Assembly (NCBI GenBank): GCA_003169975.1
Contig: PNAA01000022.1
Coordinates: forward strand, 62,001 to 126,000
Length of the DNA: 64,000 nucleotides
Direction of reading: 5' to 3'
From: Spartobacteria bacterium
GTDB taxonomy: Bacteria; Verrucomicrobiota; Verrucomicrobiia; Chthoniobacterales; UBA10450
The translations under genes and the position numbers were made by a program. Shown here piece after piece: positions 5,616-15,017 of the stretch. The notes beneath the pieces were generated by a model, which saw only the letters and a list, made by a program, of their open reading frames with translations, had not been told where the DNA came from and searched no databases. How positions within the stretch are numbered: position 1 is the stretch's first letter; every line of letters starts with the position of its first letter.

Positions 5616-8513
5616 GTGAACAAATTGCCGGCTTCTGAGATGCTCCGCTGTGAGCGGTGTGGAGCACCTTTCCCGAGCAGGGTGGGGGACAACGGTTGCC
5701 TGCACTGTCTACTCCGCGGTGGAATGGCTGTAGAGGGTGGGGAGGCCGCTATTTCGCCTGCTGATTTAGGGACGCGATTTGAGCATTACGAAATCCTGGC
5801 CCGGGCCGACGGGTCGCTTTGGGAGCTGGGTCGCGGCGCGATGGGCGTCACCTACAAGGCAATGGATGTGAACCTCCGGGTCCCGGTCGCTCTCAAAGTC
5901 ATCAATGGTCGCTTCTCTGGCCAACCGGGCGCGCGCCTGCGTTTCCTGCGTGAGGCGCAGTCATCCGCGCAGCTGTGGCACCCGAATGTGGCGAGCGTTT
6001 TTCATTTCGGCACGGTTAATTTCCTCCCGGAGCCGAACGGAACTACGACCACTGCCGGGGAGCACATTGACGCCGGCGATTGCTTCTACGCGATGGAATT
6101 CATCGAAGGGGAAACGCTCGAAAAGCGTTTGCGCCGCACCGGCCCGCTCACACCGCTCCTCGCGCTCGAACTGGCGGTGCAGGTGACCCGCGCCCTGGCC
6201 GCCGCAGAAAGGCGCGGATTGGTCCATCGCGATCTCAAGCCCTCCAACATCATGCTCCAGGCCGAGGAGGAAGGCGCGCTGGGCAACGGTCGGCGTCGGG
6301 CTTCCGCTGAAGCCTGGGTGAAGGTCATCGATTTTGGCCTCGCCAAAGCTGCCACCGAGGCGGACGAGCCGCCCGCGTCGGCCCATTTTCTGGGCACCCT
6401 GCAGTTTGCCAGCCCGGAGCAAATACGGGGCGATGAGGTGGACGGCCGCTCCGATATTTATTCGTTAGGCAGCACCCTTTGGTATTCGCTCACGGGCAAG
6501 GTGCCGTTTCCGAATCGTTCTGCGAGCGAGCTGCGCCGTGGGGCGGCGAGCCCGCCGCCGCCAGTGGTGCAATTGGTCGAGCGGAATATTCCCCGGGCAT
6601 TGATTGCGTTGCTCGAATCGATGCTGGCAAACAATCCCGATGATCGCCCCGCATCGGCCGTCGCGCTGAACGAAGCGCTCCAGAATTGCCTTGAGAATCT
6701 CGAAGGCGTTGATTCTCCGCCGCGCTCGCCCTTCCGCCACCGCAGCCGCAAGCGCGTCCTGGTGGGCGCTTTCGGATTGGCCGCGATCCTGGCCGGTCTG
6801 GCAGTTTACTTTTTTTGGTTCACCCCAGCAGAAAACGACAAGTCGATCGCCGTTCTGCCGTTTGAGAACTTGAGCAACGATCCGGCCAACGCTTTTTTCG
6901 CGGAGGGTATTCAGGACGATCTGCTCTCTCGTCTGGTCAAGATTCGCGATTTAAGAGTGATCAGTCGCAACAGTGCTGCGCGTTATCCAGCCAGCGCCCG
7001 GCGAGATCTGCGAGACATTGGCCGGACACTGGGCGTGCGGCATGTCCTGGAAGGCAGCCTGCGGCGCACGGGCGACCGCGTGTTTCTCCATGTTGCGTTA
7101 ATCGACACCCGCGACGGACATGAACTTTGGGGCGAACGTTACGATCGCTCGCTGGCTGATGCGACCAATCTGCAAGGGGAGTTGGCCGGCTCGATTGCGG
7201 ACGCCCTCGACGCCACGCTCAGCCCGCAAGAACGAATTGACGTGCAGTCGAGGCCCACCCGCAATGCAGACGCCTATGTTCTCTACCTCCGGGGACGAAA
7301 GCTCGAGAACGGTCCCGCCGTCGCGATCGCGAATTTCGACGCCGCGCAGGCGCTTTACAGTCAGGCCATCGCCCTTGATCCTGGCTTTGCCCTGGCCCAC
7401 GCGCGCCTCGCTTCCGCCCTGAGCATGCTCTATCGGAATCGAGGCCCGAGCGAAGACTTGAAACGGCGCGCGCATGCCGAGGCGCGGGCCGCGCTTCGGC
7501 TTCAGCCCGACCTGGGCGAGGCGCACCTCGCAAACGCTCTTTGCGCCTATCGGATCGAGCGCGATTACGACCGGGCCTTGCCCGAACTCAAGGTCGCGCG
7601 CCGGCTTATGCCTAACGATACCGAGCCCGAAAGTTTCGTGGCTTTCATCCATCGCCGGCAGGGCCGTTGGCGGGAAGCCCGGGCTGGGCTGGAGCGAGTC
7701 TGCGCCCTCGATCCACGCAACATGACCTACGAAGAGGAGCTTTATGCCACCTGCTCTCTCACGCGCGACTGGGCGGGCGCGGCGGTTCACGCGGCTCGTG
7801 CCGAGGCTCTCGCGCCCACGCTTCCTTCGCTCAAAGTGGAGCGAGCCATGGTCGAGCTCTGGAAACACGGGAACCTGGCGCCGGTGCAGGATGCCTTGAA
7901 GAATATCGCTGCCGCCAGCGACCCGGAGGGCAATGTGGCCTGGGCGCTTTGGGATGGGGCCATGCTCTCGCGTGATTTCGTGGCGGCTCAAACGGCCATT
8001 GACGGTTTTCCGTTTGAGACTTTGCCATCGGTTTTTGGCGCGCCTTTGCCCAAGAGTTATCTTGAGGGCTGCATTCAGCTGGCCCAAGGCAACAACTCCC
8101 GCGCCGAGGAACTCTTTGAGGACGCGCGGCCGTCGATGGAGGCCGAGGTGTTTGCGCACCCGGATGACGGGCTGCGTCATGCCAGGCTCGGTCTGCTCTA
8201 CGCCTACATGGGCCGAAAAGCTGACGCTCGCCGGGAGGGCGAACGAGCCGTCCAGCTCCAACCGCCCGCCCGCGACGCCTACGACGGCACGGAACGGGTT
8301 TGCAACCTGGCCTTGATTTATGCTCGCGTCGGCGACGCCGATCAGGCGATCGCCATGATTGAATCTCTTCTTCGGAAGCCGGGCGCGGTCACCTTTTACG
8401 AAGCGAGCATGTCGCTCTCAGAACTCCGTTTGCGCTGGCAGTGGGATCCGTTGCGGGCCGATCCGCGTTTTCAGAAGATCCTCAAAAACCCGGAGCCGCA
8501 AACCGTCTACTAG
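5616..8513 (+). CDS. Transmembrane Ser/Thr protein kinase with TolB-like and TPR domains
   Basis: 965 residues from a GTG, with an ATG alternative at 5640. Order of parts: a zinc ribbon (Cys12, Cys15, Cys28, Cys31); a Hanks-type kinase from about residue 58 to 345 with a glycine loop (LGRGAMGVTY), VALKV lysine, HRDLKPSN catalytic loop, DFG and SPEQ; one transmembrane helix near residues 380-400; an extracytoplasmic TolB/FlgO-like part (SIAVLPFENLSNDPANAFF) to about 540; then TPR-like helices to the end. All catalytic motifs look intact, so an active kinase is expected. It is probably co-expressed with the adjacent sigma factor and may phosphorylate it. A CGTTAGGC copy encodes the conserved SLG of DIYSLGSTLW. 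Confidence 0.9.
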   Translation: MNKLPASEMLRCERCGAPFPSRVGDNGCLHCLLRGGMAVEGGEAAISPADLGTRFEHYEILARADGSLWELGRGAMGVTYKAMDVNLRVPVALKVINGRFSGQPGARLRFLREAQSSAQLWHPNVASVFHFGTVNFLPEPNGTTTTAGEHIDAGDCFYAMEFIEGETLEKRLRRTGPLTPLLALELAVQVTRALAAAERRGLVHRDLKPSNIMLQAEEEGALGNGRRRASAEAWVKVIDFGLAKAATEADEPPASAHFLGTLQFASPEQIRGDEVDGRSDIYSLGSTLWYSLTGKVPFPNRSASELRRGAASPPPPVVQLVERNIPRALIALLESMLANNPDDRPASAVALNEALQNCLENLEGVDSPPRSPFRHRSRKRVLVGAFGLAAILAGLAVYFFWFTPAENDKSIAVLPFENLSNDPANAFFAEGIQDDLLSRLVKIRDLRVISRNSAARYPASARRDLRDIGRTLGVRHVLEGSLRRTGDRVFLHVALIDTRDGHELWGERYDRSLADATNLQGELAGSIADALDATLSPQERIDVQSRPTRNADAYVLYLRGRKLENGPAVAIANFDAAQALYSQAIALDPGFALAHARLASALSMLYRNRGPSEDLKRRAHAEARAALRLQPDLGEAHLANALCAYRIERDYDRALPELKVARRLMPNDTEPESFVAFIHRRQGRWREARAGLERVCALDPRNMTYEEELYATCSLTRDWAGAAVHAARAEALAPTLPSLKVERAMVELWKHGNLAPVQDALKNIAAASDPEGNVAWALWDGAMLSRDFVAAQTAIDGFPFETLPSVFGAPLPKSYLEGCIQLAQGNNSRAEELFEDARPSMEAEVFAHPDDGLRHARLGLLYAYMGRKADARREGERAVQLQPPARDAYDGTERVCNLALIYARVGDADQAIAMIESLLRKPGAVTFYEASMSLSELRLRWQWDPLRADPRFQKILKNPEPQTVY

Positions 8514-8702
8514 CAACGCCCGATCCGGCGCCGGCTGCGGAAAGACTCCGAAAAAAGAAGCGCGCAAGCGTTGTTGCTTCCAAAGATTTTTCGGATTTCT
8601 GCATTTTTTTGCAACGCCGCGCAAATTTTGCGCATGGAAAGGGTAGCGACAGTGAGTTGTCACGGTACCATGGCTAGTCCCCGGATCCCCGGATCCGACG
8701 GT

Positions 8703-8732
8703 GCCTGAAGGCGCGCCCCCACGCCTTCAGGC
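8703..8732. terminator. Hairpin between convergent genes
   Basis: GCCTGAAGGCG at 8703-8713 and its exact complement at 8722-8732 give an 11-bp stem with an 8-base loop, between the convergent kinase and ccsA genes. There is no T-run, so it may end transcripts from either side or only protect 3' ends. The rest of 8514-8761 has a second small palindrome (8626-8641, GCGCAAATTTTGCGC) and no gene that I can see. Confidence 0.5.
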
Positions 8733-8761
8733 GCGATGGGCGATTTACTCCACGGCTCGAT

Positions 8762-10612
8762 TTAGGCGGGGACGTCGACCATCCCTGCGCCCGACGGCCT
8801 CGGCGCCGTTTCGAGCTGGCTGCGCCAGACCTGCGGCGGCAACACGCCGATCATCATGAAGACGACCTGGCTGGCGCCGAACCCGATCAGCCAGGGAAAA
8901 GCGCTGTCCATGAACCCGTAGGAATGCAGCCCGATGCCGAGCATGTTCACCCCAAACCACGACCAGCTCGTGACCACGTTGCCGAAGACGGCCATCACCA
9001 TCAGGCCGCGCTGCCTAACGAGCCCGCCCCAACGGGCGTGCAGGATGATGGCGTTCCAGAGGACGATGAGGAGCGCGCCGTTTTCCTTCGGGTCCCAGCC
9101 CCAGAAGCGGCCCCACGATTGATCCGCCCAGATTCCGCCGAGGATGGTGCCGACAAAACTGAAGAGCGTCGCGAAACAAACGATGCCGTAAACCATCCGG
9201 GCGAGGGAGCGCGCCGTGTCGCGATCGAGCGAGGGCGTGAACGCGCCCCGCACGATGTAGGTGAGGGCGAGGAACCCGGCGAGGAAGGTCGAGGCGTAGC
9301 CGAGCGTCACGCAGACGACGTGGGTCGCGAGCCAGCCATTGGTGTCGAGTACCGCGCGCATCATTTCCATCGTGTCGCCGTCCATCGAGAGATGATGCGC
9401 GATGAGGAGGGTGATGAAACCGATCATCGCCGCGGTCGCGCTGCCGATGCCGTTACGGAAAAAGCGCTCGAGAAAGATTCCCAGCAAGACCGCGCCCCAG
9501 CCGATGAAGACGGCGGACGAATAAAGATTCGTGACCGGTGGCCGGCCCTCGAGATACATCCGCGTGATCAGCCCGCCGGAATGGACGACGAAGGTCACCA
9601 CGAGCAGCGCAAAGGCGTAACGCCCGAGCGTCTCCGGCCAGACGAGCCAGGAGGCGGCGGCGAGAATGAAAATCAGCACGTAAATCACCATCGCGCTGTA
9701 AAACGGCTGCAACTGGTTGAAGACCGATTCCACATTGGCCTTCCGGACGCGCGCCGGGAAATGCTGCTGCAGCCACCCCAGGTAGCCATCGAGCGCCCGG
9801 TTGAATGTTGCCGGGTCGTTGGCCGCGAAAGCGCTCGCCAGCGTCGCATACGCTAATACCGCGGGATGCATGTTGCCGGCGGTGATGAACTGCAAAATGC
9901 TCTCCCCCATCTTGCGCCAGCGCAGCGGATCATCGTTAGGCGGGACCGGCGGAATGGGGAAAAAATAGCCGGTCTCAGCGAGGAAACCGATGCTCTGCAG
10001 CGCTTCCGTCGAGATGCCGCTGTTCATCGGGATCGGCGACGGCCGGATATTTTTCAGCAGGTCGTCGACCTGACTCTTAAAATCGACCGTCCCGGCAACC
10101 TCGAGGCTGTTCTCCAGCTGATGATAAAGCGTCAGACGCTCGTAAAGCTTGATGATGTCGCGTTGGAACGGCGAACGCAGTTGCGCGTCCACCTTTTGTG
10201 CGAGCGCGGCCTGTTGCTCGACCTCCTGCAGGTGGGTGAAGAGGTCGCGGAACGAAAAATATTTGCCCGCCTCGGTGTTCCAACCCAGCGCAGCGAGCGT
10301 TTCCGGATTGCGAATGACGAAAATCCTGCGCTGATCTGCGGTGTCCGACTTCATCAAGATCTCGGCGAGCCAATCGGTCGCCGTCAGCGTGTCGTGCTCG
10401 ATGCTGAGCGTCTGCTGGCCGTGAATAATGAGGAGCGAATTGCGCGCGACCGTGTCGAGCGGCTTGATCCGGCCATTCAGGAGCACGGGCAGCCGGCCAA
10501 ACTTCTGCATCTCGAAACCGCCCCGGGTGTCGTGCGAGAAAAGCGGCGCGACGACGTAGGCGAGCGTCGCGGCGACGATCAACCAAATGACGTAAGAGCG
10601 CGCGTTTTTCAT
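8762..10612 (-). CDS. ccsA: Cytochrome c biogenesis protein CcsA/ResC type
   Basis: 616 residues from the ATG at 10610-10612 (MKNARSYVIWLIV), chosen because it overlaps the ResB stop codon as ATGA. The open frame extends upstream but inside resB. The protein has an N-terminal membrane anchor, a large extracytoplasmic region (about residues 30-310) and about eight C-terminal transmembrane helices. The heme-handling WWD signature reads WGRFWGWDPKENGALL, with conserved His residues before and after (GLITRMYLEGRPPVTNLY region). With ResB it forms the System II machine that exports heme and attaches it to apocytochrome c. Two copies of the CGTTAGGC word lie in it. Confidence 0.9.
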   Translation of the reverse strand: MKNARSYVIWLIVAATLAYVVAPLFSHDTRGGFEMQKFGRLPVLLNGRIKPLDTVARNSLLIIHGQQTLSIEHDTLTATDWLAEILMKSDTADQRRIFVIRNPETLAALGWNTEAGKYFSFRDLFTHLQEVEQQAALAQKVDAQLRSPFQRDIIKLYERLTLYHQLENSLEVAGTVDFKSQVDDLLKNIRPSPIPMNSGISTEALQSIGFLAETGYFFPIPPVPPNDDPLRWRKMGESILQFITAGNMHPAVLAYATLASAFAANDPATFNRALDGYLGWLQQHFPARVRKANVESVFNQLQPFYSAMVIYVLIFILAAASWLVWPETLGRYAFALLVVTFVVHSGGLITRMYLEGRPPVTNLYSSAVFIGWGAVLLGIFLERFFRNGIGSATAAMIGFITLLIAHHLSMDGDTMEMMRAVLDTNGWLATHVVCVTLGYASTFLAGFLALTYIVRGAFTPSLDRDTARSLARMVYGIVCFATLFSFVGTILGGIWADQSWGRFWGWDPKENGALLIVLWNAIILHARWGGLVRQRGLMVMAVFGNVVTSWSWFGVNMLGIGLHSYGFMDSAFPWLIGFGASQVVFMMIGVLPPQVWRSQLETAPRPSGAGMVDVPA

Positions 10613-11781
10613 CGGCTCCTCTTTTTCACGAAGCCAAACAGGTGCATCGAAAACTGGGTCACGAGCCCGAGCGCGACCAGCCCGCACGCGATGTAAGGCA
10701 GGAGCATGGCCGGATTCCTGACCACTTGCAGGACGGTCGTTCGGTCATTGTTGTCGAAGCCGGCCTGGTAAAAGGTAAAGCCGCGATAGCGTAGCGGATC
10801 GTTCATCGAGATGAGCACCTCGCGATTCTCGCCCCGCTCGAAATCGACCAGGCGCACGCGGCTCGAGAAGTTTTTCGGAATGTCCGTCCCGGCATAACTA
10901 TCATGCGCGAAGTGCAGCAGGGTGAGGATAAATTGCTTGTAGAAACGCCGCTGCCGCATCACCAGCTCGTAAGTGTGACCGTTGATCGCGAACGATTGCG
11001 GATCGGGAATCGCGTTCGAGACGAGCCACGTGCCTAACGAACCCTGCACTCCGGCCACCTCCACAAACGCCGCGCTCAAGTCGCGCTCGTCATCCTTCAC
11101 CGTGCGCGGGACTTCGGCGACCACGATGTTCGTCCCAAGGCCCGTCGTCGCCATCGAGGGCGGCGCCTGCGACTCTTGCGAGCGCATCGCGAGGTGCGAG
11201 TTGGGCAGGAACTGCCGGATGTTGAGCGTGAACGGCAGCGTCGGATTCTGGATCGTGCCACCGCGCGCCAGCACCCGCTCGGGGATCGCGACCACCTGAT
11301 CGAACTTCGGATCACTCGCGTCGATCACCGCCAGCTCCACTTCGCGCGGCGCCTCCGAGTAACCGAGCGTCTGGCCCTCATCGATCCGCATCTGCGTCTC
11401 GCGGGCGAAGAGGCCCGTCAGCAGTTGCCCGAGCAAAAGCAGGATGACGCCAAAGTGGAGCAGGATGATGCCAATCTTCTTTCTGGAAAACTGAAAGCGG
11501 GTTGCGTGCGCCGCGAGCAGATTCAAGAGCAGCACGGTCCCGAGCAAATAACCGCCGGGCAAAATCGGGATCTTCCAGCTCGCGCCCGGCGGCGACCAGA
11601 AGATGAGCAGGCTTTGAAAATAGCGCGCTTGCACCGCGTGAATCCCGAGGTGCACCTGCGCCAGCGTGCCGAGAAAAACGAGCAGCATCCCGAGCCCAAG
11701 ACAGACCACCGTCAGCCGGAGCGAGGCAAAAAAACGAAGCGGCGCGTGCAGGAAGTCCGAGCCGATGGCGGTCGCAGTCAT
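10609..11781 (-). CDS. resB: Cytochrome c biogenesis protein ResB
   Basis: 390 residues. Three N-terminal transmembrane helices (LRLTVVCLGLGMLLVFLGTL; GGYLLGTVLLLNLLAA; GIILLHFGVILLLLGQLLTG) are followed by a long extracytoplasmic domain and a final helix (LLPYIACGLVALGLVTQF). The C-terminal part DPLRYRGFTFYQAGF is diagnostic for ResB/Ccs1, which keeps apocytochrome c reduced and presents it to CcsA. Coupled by ATGA to ccsA and only 3 bp downstream of the lipoprotein gene that is upstream in the same orientation, so the three may form one operon. Confidence 0.9.
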   Translation of the reverse strand: MTATAIGSDFLHAPLRFFASLRLTVVCLGLGMLLVFLGTLAQVHLGIHAVQARYFQSLLIFWSPPGASWKIPILPGGYLLGTVLLLNLLAAHATRFQFSRKKIGIILLHFGVILLLLGQLLTGLFARETQMRIDEGQTLGYSEAPREVELAVIDASDPKFDQVVAIPERVLARGGTIQNPTLPFTLNIRQFLPNSHLAMRSQESQAPPSMATTGLGTNIVVAEVPRTVKDDERDLSAAFVEVAGVQGSLGTWLVSNAIPDPQSFAINGHTYELVMRQRRFYKQFILTLLHFAHDSYAGTDIPKNFSSRVRLVDFERGENREVLISMNDPLRYRGFTFYQAGFDNNDRTTVLQVVRNPAMLLPYIACGLVALGLVTQFSMHLFGFVKKRSR

Positions 11782-11784
11782 TCG

Positions 11785-12909
11785 TTAGGGAATTTTTAGG
11801 CTGCGCAGAAAATCGGTGAACGCGCTCTTCTGCGCGGTGACCGCGGCGTCTTCGCCCGTCATCTTGATAAACCAGGCGCGTTCGTTCTCATCCAGGATCG
11901 CGGCCAGGATGCGCTGCTTTCCCTGCTGCACATCGATTGGCGCGTCGCTCACCAGATCGACCACGAGGAAATCGTGCCCGTTCGCCTTCACATGCTCCGC
12001 CGTTCTGGCCAGCGCGTCCTCATCGATCGGGCCGAGCGTCACCTGGCCGCGCCAGCGATTGACATTCGCGAGATCGCCGCCCGCCACCCCAGGGAGCGAG
12101 ACGACCGAGACGTCGATCTCCTTTCCGTTAGGCGAGGTCGCTTTGAAACTGGCCAGGCGCATCGGCGAGAGCGGCTTTTCCTGCCAGCCGGGCGGGAGGG
12201 TATATTGCAAGGGCACACTCTGCGCCGCGGCGATCAACGGCGGGGTGGGGGCGTTCGTGTTGCCGCCGCCCGTGTTGGCCGTCATCGGCATCGGGCCGGA
12301 CGCGCCTTCGGATGTGTGCACACTTTGAAGAAACTGTTGGAACGCCGCCCGCTGTGACTCCACGAGTTGATCCGGCCCCATCATTTTGAAAAACCACGTC
12401 TTCCCGTTCGCCGGAAAAATTCCGCCGAGGATGCGCGACTTCGATCCGTCCGACCCGATCGGTTGCGCGCTCACCAGGTCGACGAAAAACATATCGTGCC
12501 CGCCGACCGCCATCGGCTTGCCGGCCTCCGCTTCATTCGAAATGGGCGCGAGCTTCAACTGGTCGCGCCAGCGATTGACATTCGCCAGCAGCCCGCCGGC
12601 CGCTTCCGGAAACGAGATCACCGACACATCCGCCGTCTTCCCATCCGCCCCGCGGACGAGGAAACTGCCTTTACGAAAGCCGCTCGCGGGCTGTTCTTCC
12701 CAACCTGACGGTGCCGTCCAATGCACCTCCGCGGGCGCGGCCTCGTTCGTCGCGGCTGGCGGCGGCATCGCCGCGGGCTGGGTCTCCTTCGGGATGCGAT
12801 AAACGGTGATCTTCGCATCATCGCTCTTGCCACAACCGGCGCAAACCAGGAACGCTGTCGCAAGGAGCGGCAGCCTAACGAGCAAGCGATGAGAGGAAGA
12901 TAATGGCAT
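11785..12909 (-). CDS. Lipoprotein with two tandem copies of an uncharacterised domain
   Basis: 374 residues from the ATG at 12907-12909. A lipobox (FLVCAGC, Cys near residue 23) predicts a lipid anchor. Two repeats follow, about residues 55-190 and 215-370. Each begins with a Trp/Pro-rich strand (WTAPSGWEEQPASGFRKGSF; TLPPGWQEKPLSPMRLASF), has the motif LANVNRWR, and ends FMKMxGxD-like (WFFKMMGPDQL; WFIKMTGEDAA) plus a FLxSL helix. This duplicated unit recurs as single copies in Verrucomicrobia and Planctomycetes but has no function known to me. The position before resB and ccsA suggests an envelope role. The upstream extension of this frame is only an antisense shadow of the next gene. Confidence 0.8.
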   Translation of the reverse strand: MPLSSSHRLLVRLPLLATAFLVCAGCGKSDDAKITVYRIPKETQPAAMPPPAATNEAAPAEVHWTAPSGWEEQPASGFRKGSFLVRGADGKTADVSVISFPEAAGGLLANVNRWRDQLKLAPISNEAEAGKPMAVGGHDMFFVDLVSAQPIGSDGSKSRILGGIFPANGKTWFFKMMGPDQLVESQRAAFQQFLQSVHTSEGASGPMPMTANTGGGNTNAPTPPLIAAAQSVPLQYTLPPGWQEKPLSPMRLASFKATSPNGKEIDVSVVSLPGVAGGDLANVNRWRGQVTLGPIDEDALARTAEHVKANGHDFLVVDLVSDAPIDVQQGKQRILAAILDENERAWFIKMTGEDAAVTAQKSAFTDFLRSLKIP

Positions 12910-13389
12910 CAAGGGTAGGGCGAAGTACCCGCCGTCAGGAGAAGATGTCAAGGGACGAGGCTTGGAGGGACGCGCGCCGTCGCGTCCGGAATGAGTCAGG
13001 AAGGCAGGAAAGCAGGAAAATGGGAACGCGGAAATCTGGAAGCCAGGAAGATCAGGAACGCAGGCCGTCACGGATCCCGCGGGCGATACTTTGTCAGGCT
13101 GCGCTGATGCACGGGAAGTGGCGGCTCTGCGCTGCTCGCCAACCGGGACGATCAGGCGGCGGGTGCCGCGCTCGCACTTCGATATGGGATTTTTCGACGT
13201 AGTCGACGTGCCGGGGAAAGGGGCGCGCGGAGGAAGGCGATTATCCCCGCACCGGCTCAACTGGAGGCCGGCTGGTAACATTTTCAGCCGGCGCCGGGAG
13301 CAAGATAAAAGGACAAATGCCATCCGGTGAAAAGTAACGCTTCCCAACGGAGCCGGGAAGGTGCTATAAATTCCATAAACCACACATTG
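12910..13389. other. Intergenic region with purine-rich CAGGAA repeats
   Basis: 480 bp between divergent genes. 12994-13064 is a polypurine run in which CAGGAA or GGAA units recur about every 8-12 bases. No credible protein is encoded on either strand. The rest presumably holds the two divergent promoters, but no clear -35/-10 pair stood out. Confidence 0.5.
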
Positions 13390-13848
13390 ATGCGCTTTTC
13401 TTTCAACATTCGTCGCTCGACGGTCTTTCTCGGTCGCCTCGCCCTCATCGCCTCGCTCGGGCTCGGCGCCTGCCAACCGCAAACAGTCGTGCTCACTCCC
13501 GGGGATAACGATCTCGTGGTGCTCAACGGCTGCGTCATCTCCGCCTGCAATTATCTCGCCGCGGTCGAAACGAAGCACAGCCTGGAACCAAATTTCTGGG
13601 CGAAGATTCTCCTTGTTCGCTACAAGGATCATCCGGCCGGCCACGCCTACTGCGTTTGGGAAACTGACGGCACGATCTACGGCTACGACCGGAACGCCGG
13701 CTCGTTTCCCATCCCAGTCTACACCCGCGAACCGAATCTCATCGCCTCGGTTCTGGCCGACGGCTTGTCGAAAGTGCTCAAGGAGCAGTTGACGGTGGCG
13801 CAGGCGGAATTTGTCGAGCCGCACAAAGCGGATCTCTACAAGTTTTAG
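13390..13848 (+). CDS. Putative lipoprotein, cysteine-peptidase-like
   Basis: 152 residues from the ATG at 13390-13392, because the longer GTG start adds a non-hydrophobic leader. A signal sequence (TVFLGRLALIASLGLGACQ) ends in a lipobox-like GAC. The body has VVLNGCVISACNYLAAVET, then PAGHAYCVWETDG and YGYDRNAG. A Cys, a His and an Asp spaced this way resemble transglutaminase-like or bacterial BTLCP-type cysteine peptidases, but this is a weak structural guess. No close family was recognised. It stands alone between divergent and same-strand neighbours. Confidence 0.6.
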   Translation: MRFSFNIRRSTVFLGRLALIASLGLGACQPQTVVLTPGDNDLVVLNGCVISACNYLAAVETKHSLEPNFWAKILLVRYKDHPAGHAYCVWETDGTIYGYDRNAGSFPIPVYTREPNLIASVLADGLSKVLKEQLTVAQAEFVEPHKADLYKF

Positions 13849-13867
13849 GGCGCTTCGGCCGAGCGCC
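13849..13867 (+). terminator. Short GC hairpin after the lipoprotein gene
   Basis: GGCGCT and AGCGCC flank a 7-base loop starting at the base after the stop codon. There is no T-run, so termination is only possible. The remainder of the gap to 14120 has no recognisable gene. Confidence 0.3.
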
Positions 13868-14120
13868 GATCTGGCGGGCGACCGGGACAAAAAAGGCGCG
13901 CCCATTACTGGCCGCGCTGCGAATGCTGAAGGAACGTTACGTGACTTTTCTGTATGGCAGTAGTGACTTCCTAGCTCGCACTATTCCTTAAGCAACGCTC
14001 GTGCCACGAACTGGCGGCGAATTAATTCGGGATCGGTGACGAGCGGACCCGACTGGCGGGGGACGAATGCCCGACGCACTTTTGCTTGATAAAGCCGCGC
14101 CGAAGCCGCTTCATTGCGGG

Positions 14121-14408
14121 ATGAAGCTGATTTTTCTCTCGGGGCTTTCGTTGCTCCTGAGTTTTTCTTTTCTCTCAGCGAGTCCGGGCGATCAGAAGGG
14201 CGGAGCGAAGATTACGAAAAACGAAGCGCAACACATCGCGCTGCAGCACTATCCCGGGGCGCGAGTGACGGCGGCCAAGCTGGAAACGGTGCAGGGAAAA
14301 TTGGTCTGGTCGATCGAGATCATGCAGCCGAAATCGAAGGCCGTCAGCACGGTCGCGGTCGATGCGACGAGCGGCCACATCGCGGCGCCGAAGAAAGACG
14401 GACACTAG
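14121..14408 (+). CDS. Exported PepSY-domain protein
   Basis: 95 residues from the ATG at 14121, which begins a good signal peptide (MKLIFLSGLSLLLSFSFLSA). The mature part carries one PepSY repeat: ITKNEAQHIALQHYPGARVT, then LVWSIEIMQP and VAVDATSGHI. PepSY proteins act in the periplasm, sometimes as peptidase inhibitors, and the exact role is unknown. It converges with msrA, whose 3' end lies 10 bases away, and a CGTTAGGC copy fills the gap. Confidence 0.8.
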   Translation: MKLIFLSGLSLLLSFSFLSASPGDQKGGAKITKNEAQHIALQHYPGARVTAAKLETVQGKLVWSIEIMQPKSKAVSTVAVDATSGHIAAPKKDGH

Positions 14409-14417
14409 ACGGCCAGC

Positions 14418-15017
14418 CTAACGATCTGGTTTGCCCCAGATCCTTTCCAGGTAGCTGACGCGCCCGGAGCCGACATGGTAGGCTTCGTAGTCGGCGGGGT
14501 TCTTCAGGTAATATTTTTGGTGGTAATCTTCCGCCGGATAAAAGGGCATCGCCGGCAAAATCTCGGTCGCGATCGGCTGATTGAACTTCCCCGATTTGGC
14601 GAGTGTCTCTTTCGAGGCCTCGGCCACCTTTTTCTCGTCGGCGTTGGCAAAATAAATCGCCGTTTGATAGGAAAGGCCGATGTCGTGGAACTGTCCGTCA
14701 GCCTGGGTCGGGTTGATGTGGTGCCAGAAGACATCGAGCAGCTGGTCGTAGGAAATTTGCGCCGGATCGTAAGTCACTTCGATCGCTTCACGATGTTTGG
14801 TCCGGTGCGCGGAGACCGCCGTGTAGTTAGCGTCCTCTTTGCTTCCGCCGGTGTATCCGACGACGGTCTTGGCGACTCCCTTGACCTGATCGAACGGCTC
14901 CTGCATGCACCAGAAACAGCCGCCCGCGAAAATGGCGGCTTTGGTGTCCGCCCGGGCGGTGAGCGCAGTGCCGCAAAGAGTGATGGCGAGTAAAGTAAGC
15001 GAGAGAAATTTCAACAT
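14418..15017 (-). CDS. msrA: Peptide-methionine (S)-S-oxide reductase MsrA, exported
   Basis: 199 residues. A signal peptide (MLKFLSLTLLAITLCGTALT) precedes the MsrA domain, so the enzyme is predicted to act in the periplasm and to repair oxidised Met. The active site GGCFWCMQEPFDQ contains the catalytic Cys and the FWC neighbour; HREAIEVTYDP, HHINPTQADGQ and FYPAEDYHQKY are the other family motifs. Its start codon overlaps that of the divergent trmB gene by 2 bases, which is odd (see findings). Confidence 0.95.
   Translation of the reverse strand: MLKFLSLTLLAITLCGTALTARADTKAAIFAGGCFWCMQEPFDQVKGVAKTVVGYTGGSKEDANYTAVSAHRTKHREAIEVTYDPAQISYDQLLDVFWHHINPTQADGQFHDIGLSYQTAIYFANADEKKVAEASKETLAKSGKFNQPIATEILPAMPFYPAEDYHQKYYLKNPADYEAYHVGSGRVSYLERIWGKPDR

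Noticed and set aside
7098-8261. Long antisense frame (387 aa) opposite the kinase TPR part
   Set aside because: High GC content keeps antisense frames open here. The sense strand has clear TPR-type helices and the antisense product has Arg/Gly-rich composition with no motif.
11785-13905. A 706-residue open frame on the minus strand
   Set aside because: Only the part from 12909 (374 residues) has a lipobox and domain repeats. The upstream part is antisense to the lipoprotein gene at 13390 and to non-coding DNA.
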